The notes under the pieces: generated by a model | The model's database searches: none | Told to the model about the DNA's origin: nothing | The model's input: the letters and a program-made list of their open reading frames with translations, nothing else | Part shown: one piece after another, positions 10,686 through 19,221 of the stretch | Numbering within the stretch: position 1 is the first letter of the stretch | How the letters are laid out: each line of letters opens with the position of its first letter | From: Streptosporangium brasiliense | Lineage (GTDB): Bacteria > Actinomycetota > Actinomycetes > Streptosporangiales > Streptosporangiaceae | Reading direction: 5' to 3' | Assembly (NCBI RefSeq): GCF_030811595.1 | Contig: NZ_JAUSRB010000002.1 | Location: forward strand, 1,116,001-1,180,000 | Length of the DNA: 64,000 nucleotides | Translations under genes and position numbers: made by a program

Positions 10686-11936
10686 ATGTTTGCCAGAACC
10701 GCTTCCGTGCTGACCGCGGCCCTGATGCTGCTCCCCGCAGGGGTCGCCGCAGCCGGCACCACCAAGCACAGCAAGGTCGTCTCGGCCGATCCGGTGGACA
10801 CCACCCCGCACGTGCTCGACGGCATCGTCAACGCCATCGCCCTGGTGGGGGGCACGGTCGTGGTCGGCGGCTGGTTCAGCCAGGTCCGCGACGCCGGTGA
10901 CGCGACGGTCCTGGAACGCGACAACATCTTCGCCTACGACCTGGCCACCGGGCGGATCCTGCCCGATTTCGCGCCCTACCTCGACCGGCCGGTCAACGCC
11001 CTCGCCGCGGGCACCGGCGGCACCGTCTACGCCGGCGGCGAGTTCACGGTGACCGGCGAGGCGAGGACCCGGGGCCTGGCTCTCCTGCGGCTGTCCGACG
11101 GCTCGCCGGTGCCCGGCTTCGGCGCCCAGGTCTACGGGGGCACGGTCACCAGCCTGGCCCGGAGCGGCTCCCACCTCTACGTGGGGGGCGACTTCACCGG
11201 CGTGGGCCGCGTCTTCCGCACGGCCGTCGCCCGGCTGGAGGCCGCCACCGGCGCCGTGGACCCCGGCTTCGCCGTCCGGCCCGGCGCGCCCCTGGGCGGC
11301 CGGACCAGGGTGCAGGCGATGTCCCTCAGCCGGGACCGCCTGGCCGTCGACGGCAACTTCACCACCCTCGACGGGCTGTCACGGCCCCAGCTCGGCCTGA
11401 TCGACGTCGGCGCGCTGCCCGCGAAGGTCGCCGACTGGCGGACCGACGCCTACGCCGCCAAGTGCCTGGAGGTCTTCCCCAGTTACGTGCGGGGCCTGGA
11501 CTTCGCCCCCGACGGCAGCTACTTCGCGGTCGTCACGACCGGCGGCCCGGCCGGGCGGGGCAAGCCGTGCGACACCGCCGCGCGGTTCGAGACCTACGCG
11601 CGGGGCGAGGTGCGGCCGACCTGGGTCAACCACACCGGCGGCGACTCGCTCTACTCGGTGGCGGTCACCGGGGCGGCCGTCTACGTGGGCGGCCACCAGC
11701 GCTGGCTGGACAATCCGCTCGGCCGCGACTCGGCCGGCCCGGGGGCGGTGGAGCGGCCGGGCGTCGGGGCGATCCACCCGCGGACCGGCAAGGCCCTGGA
11801 GTGGAATCCGACAAGGGAGCGCGGAATCGGCGTCAAGGCATTCCTCGCCCACCGGGGTGGGCTACTCGTTGGTAGCGACACAACGCGGCTTGGTCGCGAG
11901 TACCATGCCCGAGTCGGCATGTTCCCGCTGCCGTGA
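10686..11936 (+). CDS. Secreted beta-propeller-like protein
   Basis: A 416-residue exported protein of unknown function. The N-terminus MFARTASVLTAALMLLPAGVAAAGT is a Sec signal peptide with a likely cut after AAA. The rest consists of repeated blades with the pattern V-x-A-x-G-G-x-F or LYVGGDFT (for example VVGGWFSQV, VYAGGEFTV, LYVGGDFTG, VYVGGHQR), as in delta-60/DUF5122-type repeats that form beta propellers. Two cysteines (KCLEVF and GKPCDT) could make a disulfide in the exported form. It is divergent from menG, with 78 bases between. Its stop codon and that of the next gene share the hexamer TGATCA. Binding or scaffold function is a guess from the fold. Confidence 0.8.
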   Translation: MFARTASVLTAALMLLPAGVAAAGTTKHSKVVSADPVDTTPHVLDGIVNAIALVGGTVVVGGWFSQVRDAGDATVLERDNIFAYDLATGRILPDFAPYLDRPVNALAAGTGGTVYAGGEFTVTGEARTRGLALLRLSDGSPVPGFGAQVYGGTVTSLARSGSHLYVGGDFTGVGRVFRTAVARLEAATGAVDPGFAVRPGAPLGGRTRVQAMSLSRDRLAVDGNFTTLDGLSRPQLGLIDVGALPAKVADWRTDAYAAKCLEVFPSYVRGLDFAPDGSYFAVVTTGGPAGRGKPCDTAARFETYARGEVRPTWVNHTGGDSLYSVAVTGAAVYVGGHQRWLDNPLGRDSAGPGAVERPGVGAIHPRTGKALEWNPTRERGIGVKAFLAHRGGLLVGSDTTRLGREYHARVGMFPLP

Positions 11937-12134
11937 TCACTCCCGATTCTTGGCGATTCGCTCGCTCACCGCGTCGCGCTGCTTTGACAGCAGAACGTAA
12001 CTGGCCACACCACTGACCAGGAATGCGGCGACCAGGAGGATCAATGGCTGGCGCAGGCCGAGGAGATAGAGCACACCGAGGGTCACGGCCAGCAGACCCA
12101 GCCGGGACGCGGTGTAAACGAAGACAGGATGCAC
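11937..12134 (-). CDS. DUF4229-type small membrane protein
   Basis: A 65-residue protein with two membrane helices (about residues 8-24 and 30-48) and a charged C-terminus (KQRDAVSERIAKNRE). It resembles the DUF4229 family, which is often found near menaquinone genes in actinobacteria; function unknown. The start is a GTG at 12134. The stop codon is the reverse half of TGATCA, whose other half ends the convergent propeller gene, so the two coding regions touch without a spacer or room for a separate terminator. Confidence 0.75.
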   Translation of the reverse strand: MHPVFVYTASRLGLLAVTLGVLYLLGLRQPLILLVAAFLVSGVASYVLLSKQRDAVSERIAKNRE

Positions 12135-12414
12135 AGCGTCGAGGTTACGTCACTCTGCCCGCATGAGCGCTGACATGAAGACGGCGCGGACACCCTTCGC
12201 ACCGAGCACGAGCGCTGCTAGTGTGCCCATCAGATCAGTTTCGTAAAGAAACAACCACGAGAGTCCCAAAGAGGCTCTATCATATAACAATCGGGCAGTC
12301 AGTCGATAACAACCCGTGATCTTTGTTGAAAAGCACGGATAAATCAGGCTTCGCTCGGCACACTGGTTACCTGTCCGCCCGCTGGCAGGAAGCGGGATGC
12401 GAGGGGGAGAGATT

Positions 12415-12636
12415 GTGGAGAGTAGCAGCGAGCGTCTGCTGACGCCTGGAGAGGTTGCCGCCCTCTTCCGGGTCGACCCAAAGACGGTTACACGCTGGGC
12501 CGCGGCAGGCCGCATCAGCAGCATCCGTACCCCCGGAGGGCACCGGCGTTTCCGCGAGTCGGAAGTGCACGCCCTTCTGCGCGGAGAGGACGTACTGACG
12601 GCCGAACGGCCGGCAGGCGAGTCCCCGCGCGTCTGA
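12415..12636 (+). CDS. BldC-type MerR-like DNA-binding protein
   Basis: A 73-residue one-domain regulator. The sequence LLTPGEVAALFRVDPKTVTRWAAAGRISSIRTPGGHRRFRESEVHALL is a MerR-type winged helix-turn-helix nearly identical in layout to BldC of Streptomyces, which binds direct repeats cooperatively and delays sporulation. The GTG at 12415 follows GGGGGAG at good distance; an ATG 18 bases upstream (12397) with AGGAAG before it is an alternative that adds MRGGEI. The gene has a 280-base AT-richer upstream region with no other gene. Several BldC paralogues usually exist per genome, so calling it bldC itself would go too far. Confidence 0.85.
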   Translation: MESSSERLLTPGEVAALFRVDPKTVTRWAAAGRISSIRTPGGHRRFRESEVHALLRGEDVLTAERPAGESPRV

Positions 12637-12717
12637 CGACTTATGACGTCACACCATCGGTGATCCTGCGCGCCTTACCCGGAAGCCGCAGGGTCACCGT
12701 GGAGTCGTAACCGTCCG

Positions 12718-12768
12718 GACCGTCACACCGTGCAGACCATCGCGCCGTACAGACCGTCACGTCCGGCG
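12718..12768. repeat. Tandem repeat, three 17-bp units
   Basis: Three adjacent 17-bp units begin GACCGTCACACCGTGCA, GACCATCGCGCCGTACA and GACCGTCACGTCCGGCG. They lie between the convergent BldC-type gene and the small acidic protein gene. No coding role is visible. One of six similar loci at gene ends in this window. Confidence 0.6.
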
Positions 12769-12816
12769 TCGCGGCCGGTGACCTCCCCCGTGACCGACCC
12801 GCAGCGCCCTCAGGCG

Positions 12817-13056
12817 CTAACTTTCCTGCTCGGCCTTGAAGGCCAGGAACTCCCGCTCCAGCTCGTCGTTCTCCTCAAGCCAGCGCAGCCGCCGCCGCGC
12901 CGACTCCTCCTCGGTGAGCGCCTCGGGCAGCCAGCGGTCGTAGTCCGGATCCCCCGGTGAGAGCTCCACGTACGCGTTGCCGATCAGACGCCCGTCATCG
13001 CTGGACAGGCTCTGCGGCACCCGCAGCGTGCCGTCAGCGAGCCGGATGACGTACAT
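12817..13056 (-). CDS. Small acidic protein paired with metallopeptidase
   Basis: A 79-residue protein, MYVIRLADGTLRVPQSL..., not recognised. The first half looks like a small beta domain (VIRLADGTLRVPQSLSSDDGRLIGNAYVELSPGD); the second half is a charged helix (EEESARRRLRWLEENDELEREFLAFKAEQE) likely to form a coiled coil. It starts 10 bases after the stop of the metallopeptidase gene, so the two form an operon. The acidic character, small size and pairing suggest a binding partner or inhibitor of the peptidase, but this is inference only. Confidence 0.65.
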   Translation of the reverse strand: MYVIRLADGTLRVPQSLSSDDGRLIGNAYVELSPGDPDYDRWLPEALTEEESARRRLRWLEENDELEREFLAFKAEQES

Positions 13057-13066
13057 CCCAGATCAC

Positions 13067-13903
13067 CTAGATTCCGTAACGCCGGTTGAAGAACAACATG
13101 ACATTGAGCGCCATCCGCGTGTCCCCGCCGAGCATGTCCACCAGCGCGGGGCGCTGCCGGGAGGCGATGGCGGCGAAGGCGTCGGCGAAGAACTCCTTGC
13201 GCCCCAGGTCCCCCGGCTGCAGGTGGAAGCCGGAGGCCAGTGCCGGGACGCACTGGGCGTAGAGGGCGGCGAACTCCGGGGAGTCGGAGACCCACTCCCC
13301 GTGGGGCGCGTCCACGTCGTCCAGGGCGTGCCCGACCTCGTGCATCATCACGTCGGGGGTGGGCGAGGGGCGGTCGCCCACCACGATCTTGCGATCGCCG
13401 TACGCCCCCGCGCAGATGTCCCAGGTGGCCCGGCCCGAGGGCAGCGGCGCGCCCCGCAGGTAGCCCATGTCGTCCAGGTCGGGGACCCCGCCCTCGCCGA
13501 CGTAGATGCCCGTGAGTCCGTCGGCCAGCTTGGCCTTCAGCCCGTCCGGCAGCCGGGCGAGGCTCTCCACCGCCCGCACGGTCTCCGGGGACGGCGGCCC
13601 CTGCCAGGAGTCCCACTGGCGGTGCAGGATGCGTTCGAGGCTGCCGCAGTGCCGCAGGCCGTCGCCCAGGTCGGGGACGTCCGGGGCGTTGGGCTGGGCC
13701 CTGGGGCGCTCGTCCTCCAGCTCGAAATCCCGCCAGGTGTATTGCGGGCGGTCCACCACCGGCGCCGTCACGGTGCCCACCCGGCGCTCGGGCCCCGGCG
13801 GGACCTCACGCGGCGTCTCCTTGAGAGCACCGTCGGTGCGCTGGGACGGGCCCCGCTGCCACCAGCGCCGTCGGTGACGCCCCTTGTCCGCCGAATTCGC
13901 CAT
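13067..13903 (-). CDS. Putative zincin-like metallopeptidase (HEVGH)
   Basis: A 278-residue protein with an Arg/Trp-rich, disordered N-terminus (HRRRWWQRGP) and no signal peptide, so it is probably cytosolic. The C-terminal half contains the zinc motif HEVGH at 188-192 and a downstream KEFFADAFAAI whose Glu (about residue 237) can be the third ligand, as in anthrax lethal factor-like gluzincins. A DICAGAYGDRKIVVGD strand precedes the motif, again as in that fold. Substrate unknown. The start MANSADKG is chosen; an ATG 11 codons upstream (13936) also has a GGTGGGGG site. It is followed after 10 bases by a small acidic gene. Confidence 0.7.
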   Translation of the reverse strand: MANSADKGRHRRRWWQRGPSQRTDGALKETPREVPPGPERRVGTVTAPVVDRPQYTWRDFELEDERPRAQPNAPDVPDLGDGLRHCGSLERILHRQWDSWQGPPSPETVRAVESLARLPDGLKAKLADGLTGIYVGEGGVPDLDDMGYLRGAPLPSGRATWDICAGAYGDRKIVVGDRPSPTPDVMMHEVGHALDDVDAPHGEWVSDSPEFAALYAQCVPALASGFHLQPGDLGRKEFFADAFAAIASRQRPALVDMLGGDTRMALNVMLFFNRRYGI

Positions 13904-14016
13904 CACGCCCCCAGGGGAAGTGGCATCGGCCCCCACCGTACGACGTGGACCCGTCGACAGTCACCCGGAACAGGTGCCTTGCCGCACCCCGGCTCCGGAT
14001 GGCTTACAGTTCGGGC

Positions 14017-14316
14017 ATGCCCCTGCTTGTCGGTCTGGCGCTGCTCGCCTTCTGGCTCTACTGCTTGTTCGACGCCATCACCACGCCGGACGAGGAGGCC
14101 AGAAACCTGCCCAAACTCCTGTGGGTGATCATCATCGCGCTGCTGCCGCCCGTGGGCGGCCTGTTCTGGTTGCTGCTCGGCCGTCCCCTCGGTCCCCACG
14201 CGCCCCGCACGCCCCTGCCCAAGGACAGGCCGGCCCCGCCCGCGGCCCCGAAGGGCCCCGACGACGACCCCGACTTCCTCAAGGACCTCGACCGGCGGCT
14301 GCGCGACGAGGAGTAG
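14017..14316 (+). CDS. PLDc_N domain small membrane protein
   Basis: A 99-residue protein with two membrane helices (MPLLVGLALLAFWLYCLFDAI and LLWVIIIALLPPVGGLFWLLLGRP) matching the phospholipase D/nuclease N-terminal domain (PLDc_N). The catalytic HKD part is not present; stand-alone copies like this are common in actinobacteria and of unknown function. The soluble tail is Pro- and Asp-rich (KDRPAPPAAPKGPDDDPDFLKDLDRRLRDEE). The frame opens 24 codons upstream, but the ATG at 14017 starts directly at the first helix. Convergent with the ResC gene. Confidence 0.75.
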   Translation: MPLLVGLALLAFWLYCLFDAITTPDEEARNLPKLLWVIIIALLPPVGGLFWLLLGRPLGPHAPRTPLPKDRPAPPAAPKGPDDDPDFLKDLDRRLRDEE

Positions 14317-14400
14317 GCCGGACCCGCCGGGGCGGGGCGGCCGGCCCGTGGGAGAGGGATCGGCCGCCGGGTCACCCGGCCGCGGCGCGCGGCGCCGCGA

Positions 14401-15378
14401 TCAGCCCGGGACCTCCGCGTAGGAGTGCAGGCCGCCGAGGAAGATGTTCACCCCGACCAGGTTGAACAGCAGGCAGGCGAAGGCGATGAGCTGCACGATC
14501 ATGGCGGCCCTGCCCTTGAAGCCGGCGGTCGCCCGGGCGTGCAGGTAGGCGGCGTAGGCGATCCAGGTGATGAAGGCCCAGACCTCCTTGGGGTCCCAGC
14601 CCCAGTAGCGGCCCCAGGCCTTGTCGGCCCAGAGGGCGCCGGCGATGACGGCGAAGGTCCAGATCGGGAAGGCGATCACGATGGCCCGGTGCGCGACCCG
14701 GTCGAGGTCCGCCAGCGACGGCAGGCGGACCGCGGTGTCCTTCCTGACCAGATAGAGGATGCCGGAGACCCCGGCCATGATGAACAGCCCGCTGGCGATG
14801 ATCGCCGCCGACACGTGGATCGCCACCCAGTAGGAGTTGAGCGCGGGCACCACCGGACCGGCCTGCACCTGCAGATACCGTACGGCGAAGCCCAGCCCGA
14901 GGGCGGCGGCGACCGTGACGAACGCGCCGAGGAAACGGACCCGGTAGCGGAGGTTCATGAGCAGGAACGCGCTCACCGCCGCGAAGCACATCGCGACCAC
15001 GAACTCGTACATGTTGCCCCACGGCCACCGGTCCACGGCCAGGCCGCGGGTGAGGATGGAGCCGAGGTTCGTCGCCCAGCCGAGCCATGACAGCCCGACC
15101 GCGACCGGGCCGGCCCACACCGTCCAGGCGGCGGGCGCCTTCTCGGCGGGGCCCTGGTCCTCCTCGGCACCGGACGGGGCGGCGGCGGCCGTGCTTCCAC
15201 CGACCGTGACGAGCGCGGGTTCGGCCTCCGCCCTGGCCCTGGCCTTGGCCTCGGCCCTGGGCCGGCCGAAGCCGAGGTCGAGGGCGTAACCGATCATTGC
15301 GAAGACGTAGAGCAGCACCGTCGCCAAGATGAGCTGATCGCTCAACAGGGCGAGGCCGGCGTCGACCTCAGCGGACAT
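14401..15378 (-). CDS. resC: Cytochrome c biogenesis protein ResC/CcsB
   Basis: ResC (also CcsB/CcsA) works with ResB to carry heme across the membrane and attach it to apocytochrome c (system II). The product has 325 residues, a first helix at 14-32, an Ala/Glu-rich cytoplasmic loop (residues 40-85) and about seven further helices. The heme-handling tryptophan-rich motif is visible as WGRYWGWDPKEVWAFITW near residue 262, and likely heme-ligand histidines occur in IHVSAAI and LDRVAHRAI. The start lies inside the end of resB (11-base overlap), so translation is coupled. Confidence 0.93.
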   Translation of the reverse strand: MSAEVDAGLALLSDQLILATVLLYVFAMIGYALDLGFGRPRAEAKARARAEAEPALVTVGGSTAAAAPSGAEEDQGPAEKAPAAWTVWAGPVAVGLSWLGWATNLGSILTRGLAVDRWPWGNMYEFVVAMCFAAVSAFLLMNLRYRVRFLGAFVTVAAALGLGFAVRYLQVQAGPVVPALNSYWVAIHVSAAIIASGLFIMAGVSGILYLVRKDTAVRLPSLADLDRVAHRAIVIAFPIWTFAVIAGALWADKAWGRYWGWDPKEVWAFITWIAYAAYLHARATAGFKGRAAMIVQLIAFACLLFNLVGVNIFLGGLHSYAEVPG

Positions 15379-17071
15379 CCTTAACTCCTGGGTTCAGAAC
15401 AGAGACGATCTCGGCGAACTCCTCGCTGAAATCGCTGCCTTCGGTGCGCGTGAGACCGCCCACCTCGATGTGTCCACGGTCATGGTCGCGGCCTCGCGCC
15501 GCCTGCCCCCCGGTCCTCTCCGGCCCGCCCGCCGCCTGTCCGGCCGGCGTGGGCGCGCCCTTCAACCGTACCCACACCCGGCGGCGGCGGACGGTCAGGG
15601 ACAGCACCAGGCCGACGACGGCGAGGGCGGAGGCCACGAACGCGGGCATCCGGCCCGGGTCGTAGGCGATCTGGAGGGCGATCCACTCCTTGACGCCGGT
15701 GAACTCGATGGAGCCCATGCCGCCGGGCAGGTCGAGCTTCTTGCCCACGGCCAGCGGGTCGGCCTTCATGACCAGCGGCTTCATCTTCTTCAGGCTCGTC
15801 GGGTCGAGCTCGTAGACCGACTGCGGCCGGCCGTCCTTCATGCCCAGGTCGCCGGCGAACGCGCCGTAGACCTGGGCCGTGGGGTTGGCGGCCCCGGGGA
15901 AGACCGACACCCAGTCGCCGTTCATCGGCACGGTGGTCGGCCGGAAGGCCACCAGGAGACCGAGCTGTTCCGGCTGGGCGTCCGGCACCTTGATCACGCA
16001 CTCGGAGGTGAAGTTGGCCGGCTGGGCGACCAGGCACGGGACCGGGCCGTCGAAGGCGACCTGCCCCTTGCCGTCAGTGATCTTGAAGGTGGGCGCGTAG
16101 CCGTGGTCGATCAGATAGGTCTGCGTGCCGTTGACCTCCAGCGGCTCGTTGACCTTCAGGACGTAGTCGCGCTCGGGCGCTCCGGGGGCGTCGGTGACCT
16201 TGAGCGCGGCCGCGAAGTCCAGGGGCTGCCCGCGCCGCTCGCCCGTGGCGATGTAGCTGGCCTGGAAGTCGTCGACGGTGAAGGAGAACGGCTCCAGCGA
16301 CTCGGCGTTCACCTGCTGGCCGGGCATGTAGCGGTCGTAGGCCGCGACCGTGTTGGCGAACCCGTCCCCCTCCACGACCAGCACGTTGCCGCGGTAGCCG
16401 TACAGCGCGCCCACCCCCACGGCGACCAGCAGGCCGAGCAGCGCGACGTGGAAGAGGAGGTTGCCGGTCTCGCGCAGGTAGCCCTTCTCGGCCGAGACCC
16501 AGCCGGGGCCCGTGGTCACCCGGAACCGCCTGGCCCGCAGCCGCGCGGCCGCCTCCTCCACGATCAGGTCGCCGTCGAAGGAGGCGTACTGGGGCAGCCG
16601 GCCCAGGTTGCGCGGCGGCGTGGGCGGCTTCTTGCGCAGCTCACGCAGGTGGGCCGTGGTGCGCGGGAGCACGCAGCCGATCAGCGACAGGAACAGCAGC
16701 AGGTAGATCGCCGCGAACCACGGCGCCCTGAACACGTCGAACAGCCAGAACCGGTCCAGCCACTCGGCGAGCGTCGGGCTGTCGGTGAAGTATTGGGAGA
16801 CCTTGGCGTCGGAGACGCCGCGCTGCGGCCAGATCGACCCGGGGATCGAGGCCAGGGCGAACAGGAACAGCAGGATCAGCGCGGTCTTCATCGAGGTGAG
16901 CGTGCGCCAGAACCAGCGCGCCCACCCCACGGGGCCGAGCCCCACCGGCCGTACGTCGGGTCTGTCCTCGGTCAGAGTCGTGTTCACGCTCGCACTCGCT
17001 CGGCTGCTCGTTGGCTCGGGACTGGTTGCGCTCGCCGCCCGCTGCGCCGCGGTCCGCTCGACTTCCTCCAT
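15368..17071 (-). CDS. resB: Cytochrome c biogenesis protein ResB
   Basis: ResB forms the heme delivery and attachment complex with ResC. At 567 residues it shows a poorly conserved N-terminus, a first helix MKTALILLFLFALASIPGSIWPQ, a second (WFAAIYLLLFLSLIGCVLPRT), a third (LLFHVALLGLLVAVGVGALYGYRG), a large extracytoplasmic domain with Cys pair CLVAQPANFTSECVI, and a last helix VASALAVVGLVLSLTVRRRRVWV. The start ATG at 17071 overlaps the ccdA stop by one base (TGATG); ten more in-frame codons upstream would lie inside ccdA. Operon order tlpA-ccdA-resB-resC. Confidence 0.93.
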   Translation of the reverse strand: MEEVERTAAQRAASATSPEPTSSRASASVNTTLTEDRPDVRPVGLGPVGWARWFWRTLTSMKTALILLFLFALASIPGSIWPQRGVSDAKVSQYFTDSPTLAEWLDRFWLFDVFRAPWFAAIYLLLFLSLIGCVLPRTTAHLRELRKKPPTPPRNLGRLPQYASFDGDLIVEEAAARLRARRFRVTTGPGWVSAEKGYLRETGNLLFHVALLGLLVAVGVGALYGYRGNVLVVEGDGFANTVAAYDRYMPGQQVNAESLEPFSFTVDDFQASYIATGERRGQPLDFAAALKVTDAPGAPERDYVLKVNEPLEVNGTQTYLIDHGYAPTFKITDGKGQVAFDGPVPCLVAQPANFTSECVIKVPDAQPEQLGLLVAFRPTTVPMNGDWVSVFPGAANPTAQVYGAFAGDLGMKDGRPQSVYELDPTSLKKMKPLVMKADPLAVGKKLDLPGGMGSIEFTGVKEWIALQIAYDPGRMPAFVASALAVVGLVLSLTVRRRRVWVRLKGAPTPAGQAAGGPERTGGQAARGRDHDRGHIEVGGLTRTEGSDFSEEFAEIVSVLNPGVKDVR

Positions 17072-17805
17072 CAGATCACCGGCTCGAATCCGCCGATCCA
17101 CCCCTGCATCGTCACGATGAGCTGGCCCCAGAGCCCGGTGACGAGCAGCAGGCCGACCGCGACCAGCATGACCCCGCCCACCCGGGTGATCAGCTGCGAG
17201 TGGCGGCGGACCGCCTTGAAGGTGTGCAGGGCCTTGCGGTAGGCCAGCCCGGCCGCCAGGAACGGCAGGCCGAGACCGAGGGCGTAGGCGAAGGCCAGCA
17301 GCGCGCCGCGGCCGGCGCTGCCCTCGGTGAGGCCGAGGGTGAGCACGACCCCGAGGGTGGGCCCGATGCAGGGCGTCCAGCCGAGGCCGAACACCACGCC
17401 GAGCAGCGGCGCCCCGGCGAGGCCGGCGGCCGGGAGCCGGTGGATGCGGAAGTCGCGCTGCAGGCCCGGGACGACCCCCATGAAGGCCAGGCCCAGCACG
17501 ACGGTGAGCGCGCCCAGCACCCGCGTGATGATGTCGGCGTTGCCGAGCAGCACCGCGCCGAGCCCGCCGAAGAGCGCCCCGCCCGCCACGAACACCACGG
17601 CGAAGCCGAGGATGAACAGCGCGATCCCCGCGACCATGCGTCCCCGCTTGGGGTCGGCGCTCATCCCGGTCACGTAGGACAGGTAGCCGGGCACCAGCGG
17701 CAGCACGCAGGGCGACAGGAAGGAGACCAGGCCGGCCGCCACCGCGATCGGCAGCGCGAGGGCGAGCGATCCGCTCGCCACCGTGTTCACCAGATCAGCG
17801 CTCAT
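17071..17805 (-). CDS. ccdA: Cytochrome c biogenesis protein CcdA (thiol electron transporter)
   Basis: CcdA moves reducing equivalents from cytoplasmic thioredoxin across the membrane to the lipoprotein thioredoxin upstream, which keeps apocytochrome c cysteines reduced. The protein has 244 residues and six membrane helices. The two redox cysteines are in SFLSPCVLPLVPGY (helix 1) and GLGWTPCIGPTLG (helix 4), with the proline neighbours typical of the family. It starts 24 bases after the tlpA stop and ends in a one-base overlap with resB. Confidence 0.95.
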   Translation of the reverse strand: MSADLVNTVASGSLALALPIAVAAGLVSFLSPCVLPLVPGYLSYVTGMSADPKRGRMVAGIALFILGFAVVFVAGGALFGGLGAVLLGNADIITRVLGALTVVLGLAFMGVVPGLQRDFRIHRLPAAGLAGAPLLGVVFGLGWTPCIGPTLGVVLTLGLTEGSAGRGALLAFAYALGLGLPFLAAGLAYRKALHTFKAVRRHSQLITRVGGVMLVAVGLLLVTGLWGQLIVTMQGWIGGFEPVI

Positions 17806-17829
17806 CGGGGGTCCACCGCCGCTCCGCGG

Positions 17830-18399
17830 TCACTTCTCATCGCCGATCTTGGTGACGGCGCTGAGCAGGTCGTTGTATTTGACCGCGCCGAGCGCCCGGG
17901 CGGCGATCCGGCCCTGGCGGTCGATGATCAGCGTCGAGGGGATCGCCGCCGGGGGGACCGTGCCCTGGAAGGAGAGCGCGACCTTGCCGGGCTGGTCGAA
18001 GATGCTGGGGTAGCCGGACTGCTGGCTGCGCTCGAAGGCGAGCGCGTCGGCCTTGCGGTCCTTGAAGTCGATGCCGAGGAACTCCACGCCGGTGGCCTTG
18101 GTCTTGGCGGCGATGTCCTTGAGCACCGGGGCCTCGGCCCGGCAGGGCGCGCACCAGGAGGCCCAGAAATTCAGCACCACGACCTTGCCCTTGTGCGTGG
18201 CCAGGTTCACCGAGCCCCCGTCGAGGGTCTCCCCCTCGACGGCGGGGGCGGCCTTGCGGTCGGCGGCCTCGAACAGGGTGATCTTGCCGTCACCGGCCAC
18301 GAAACGGGTGTCCCCGGTCTGCGGCTGCGTTCCCTGGTTACCGGCGCATCCGGCCACGGTCAGCAGCAGCACGGCAGCGGCGAAGGATTGTGCGCGCAT
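17830..18399 (-). CDS. TlpA/ResA-like lipoprotein thioredoxin
   Basis: An exported thiol-disulfide oxidoreductase of 189 residues. The N-terminus MRAQSFAAAVLLLTVAGCAGN is a lipoprotein signal with lipobox VAGC, so the mature protein is anchored outside the membrane. The thioredoxin fold contains FWASWCAPCRAEAP (active site WCAPC, about residue 85-90) and the cis-proline loop IPSTLIID. It receives electrons from CcdA and reduces apocytochrome c. The order phosphatase-tlpA-ccdA-resB-resC matches Rv0525-Rv0529 of M. tuberculosis (from memory). Confidence 0.92.
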   Translation of the reverse strand: MRAQSFAAAVLLLTVAGCAGNQGTQPQTGDTRFVAGDGKITLFEAADRKAAPAVEGETLDGGSVNLATHKGKVVVLNFWASWCAPCRAEAPVLKDIAAKTKATGVEFLGIDFKDRKADALAFERSQQSGYPSIFDQPGKVALSFQGTVPPAAIPSTLIIDRQGRIAARALGAVKYNDLLSAVTKIGDEK

Positions 18400-18455
18400 C
18401 AGAGGAAGGGTCTCCCTGTACTACAACCGGTAGAGCAGTCACTCTACCGGCGAGG

Positions 18456-19094
18456 TCACGCGCCCGGCACAGTGGGGCGCTTGGCGAGCGCGCCCGCGGG
18501 TTCGCTGTAGCCGACGCTGATCAGCCGGTCTCCCTCGAAGGAGAAACTGGTGAGGCTGGCCAGGCCGCACTGCCGGCGGCGGGGGTCGTGCGGCAGCCGC
18601 CTGCGCTCGGCCGCGAGCCGGATCATCCAGATCGGGAGCTGGTGGCTGACCATGATCGCCTCGTGGCCGCGCGCCGCCTCGCGGGCGGTGTCGATCGCGC
18701 CCTTCATCCGCCGGACCACGTCGGTGTAGCGCTCCCCCCAGGAGGGGCGGAGCGGGTTCCACAGGTAGCGGTAGTGACGCGGGCTGCGGAAGACGCCGTC
18801 GCCGTTGCCGACCGAGATGCCCTCGAAGATGTTCTCGGCCTCGATGAGCCGGTCGTCGGTCGCGACCTCCAGCTGGAAGGCCGCGGCGAGCGGGGCCGCG
18901 GTCTCCTGCGCCCGCTCCAGCGGAGAGGAGAACAGGGCGACGACGTCGCGCCCGGCGACCGACTTGGCGACCGTCTCGGCCATCTGCCTGCCGGTCTCCG
19001 ACAGGTGGTAGCCGGGCAGCCTGCCGTACAGGACGTTAGCGGGGTTGTGCACCTCACCGTGGCGCAGGAGGTGAACGACGGTGGTCTCAGCCAT
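18456..19094 (-). CDS. Histidine phosphatase family protein
   Basis: A 212-residue phosphoglycerate-mutase-like phosphatase. The phosphate-binding RHG motif is in VVHLLRHGEVHNPANVLYGRLPGYHLSETG, the second arginine region is SSPLERAQETAAPLA, and the second catalytic histidine is in IMVSHQLPIWMIRL. Substrate unknown. Its neighbours (tlpA-ccdA-res downstream, and hemL upstream in related genomes) show it belongs to a conserved heme/cytochrome cluster; in M. tuberculosis the equivalent Rv0525 sits directly after hemL (from memory). Here hemL is 5 kb away because of an accessory block. Confidence 0.9.
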   Translation of the reverse strand: MAETTVVHLLRHGEVHNPANVLYGRLPGYHLSETGRQMAETVAKSVAGRDVVALFSSPLERAQETAAPLAAAFQLEVATDDRLIEAENIFEGISVGNGDGVFRSPRHYRYLWNPLRPSWGERYTDVVRRMKGAIDTAREAARGHEAIMVSHQLPIWMIRLAAERRRLPHDPRRRQCGLASLTSFSFEGDRLISVGYSEPAGALAKRPTVPGA

Positions 19095-19221
19095 GGTGTC
19101 GCAAGCCTACCGACTGGTAGTGGTGGATAGCGCGTATGGAGGGGCGGTTCTGACCGTGCCATGAGGGGGCGGTTAGTGTCATAGACGATCGGATCCGGGG
19201 CCCGTGCTCGAAAGGACGCCT

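Noticed and set aside
12397..12414. ATG start for the BldC-type gene
   Set aside because: Not excluded, but the GTG at 12415 has a better ribosome site and fits the family N-terminus; kept as alternative only.
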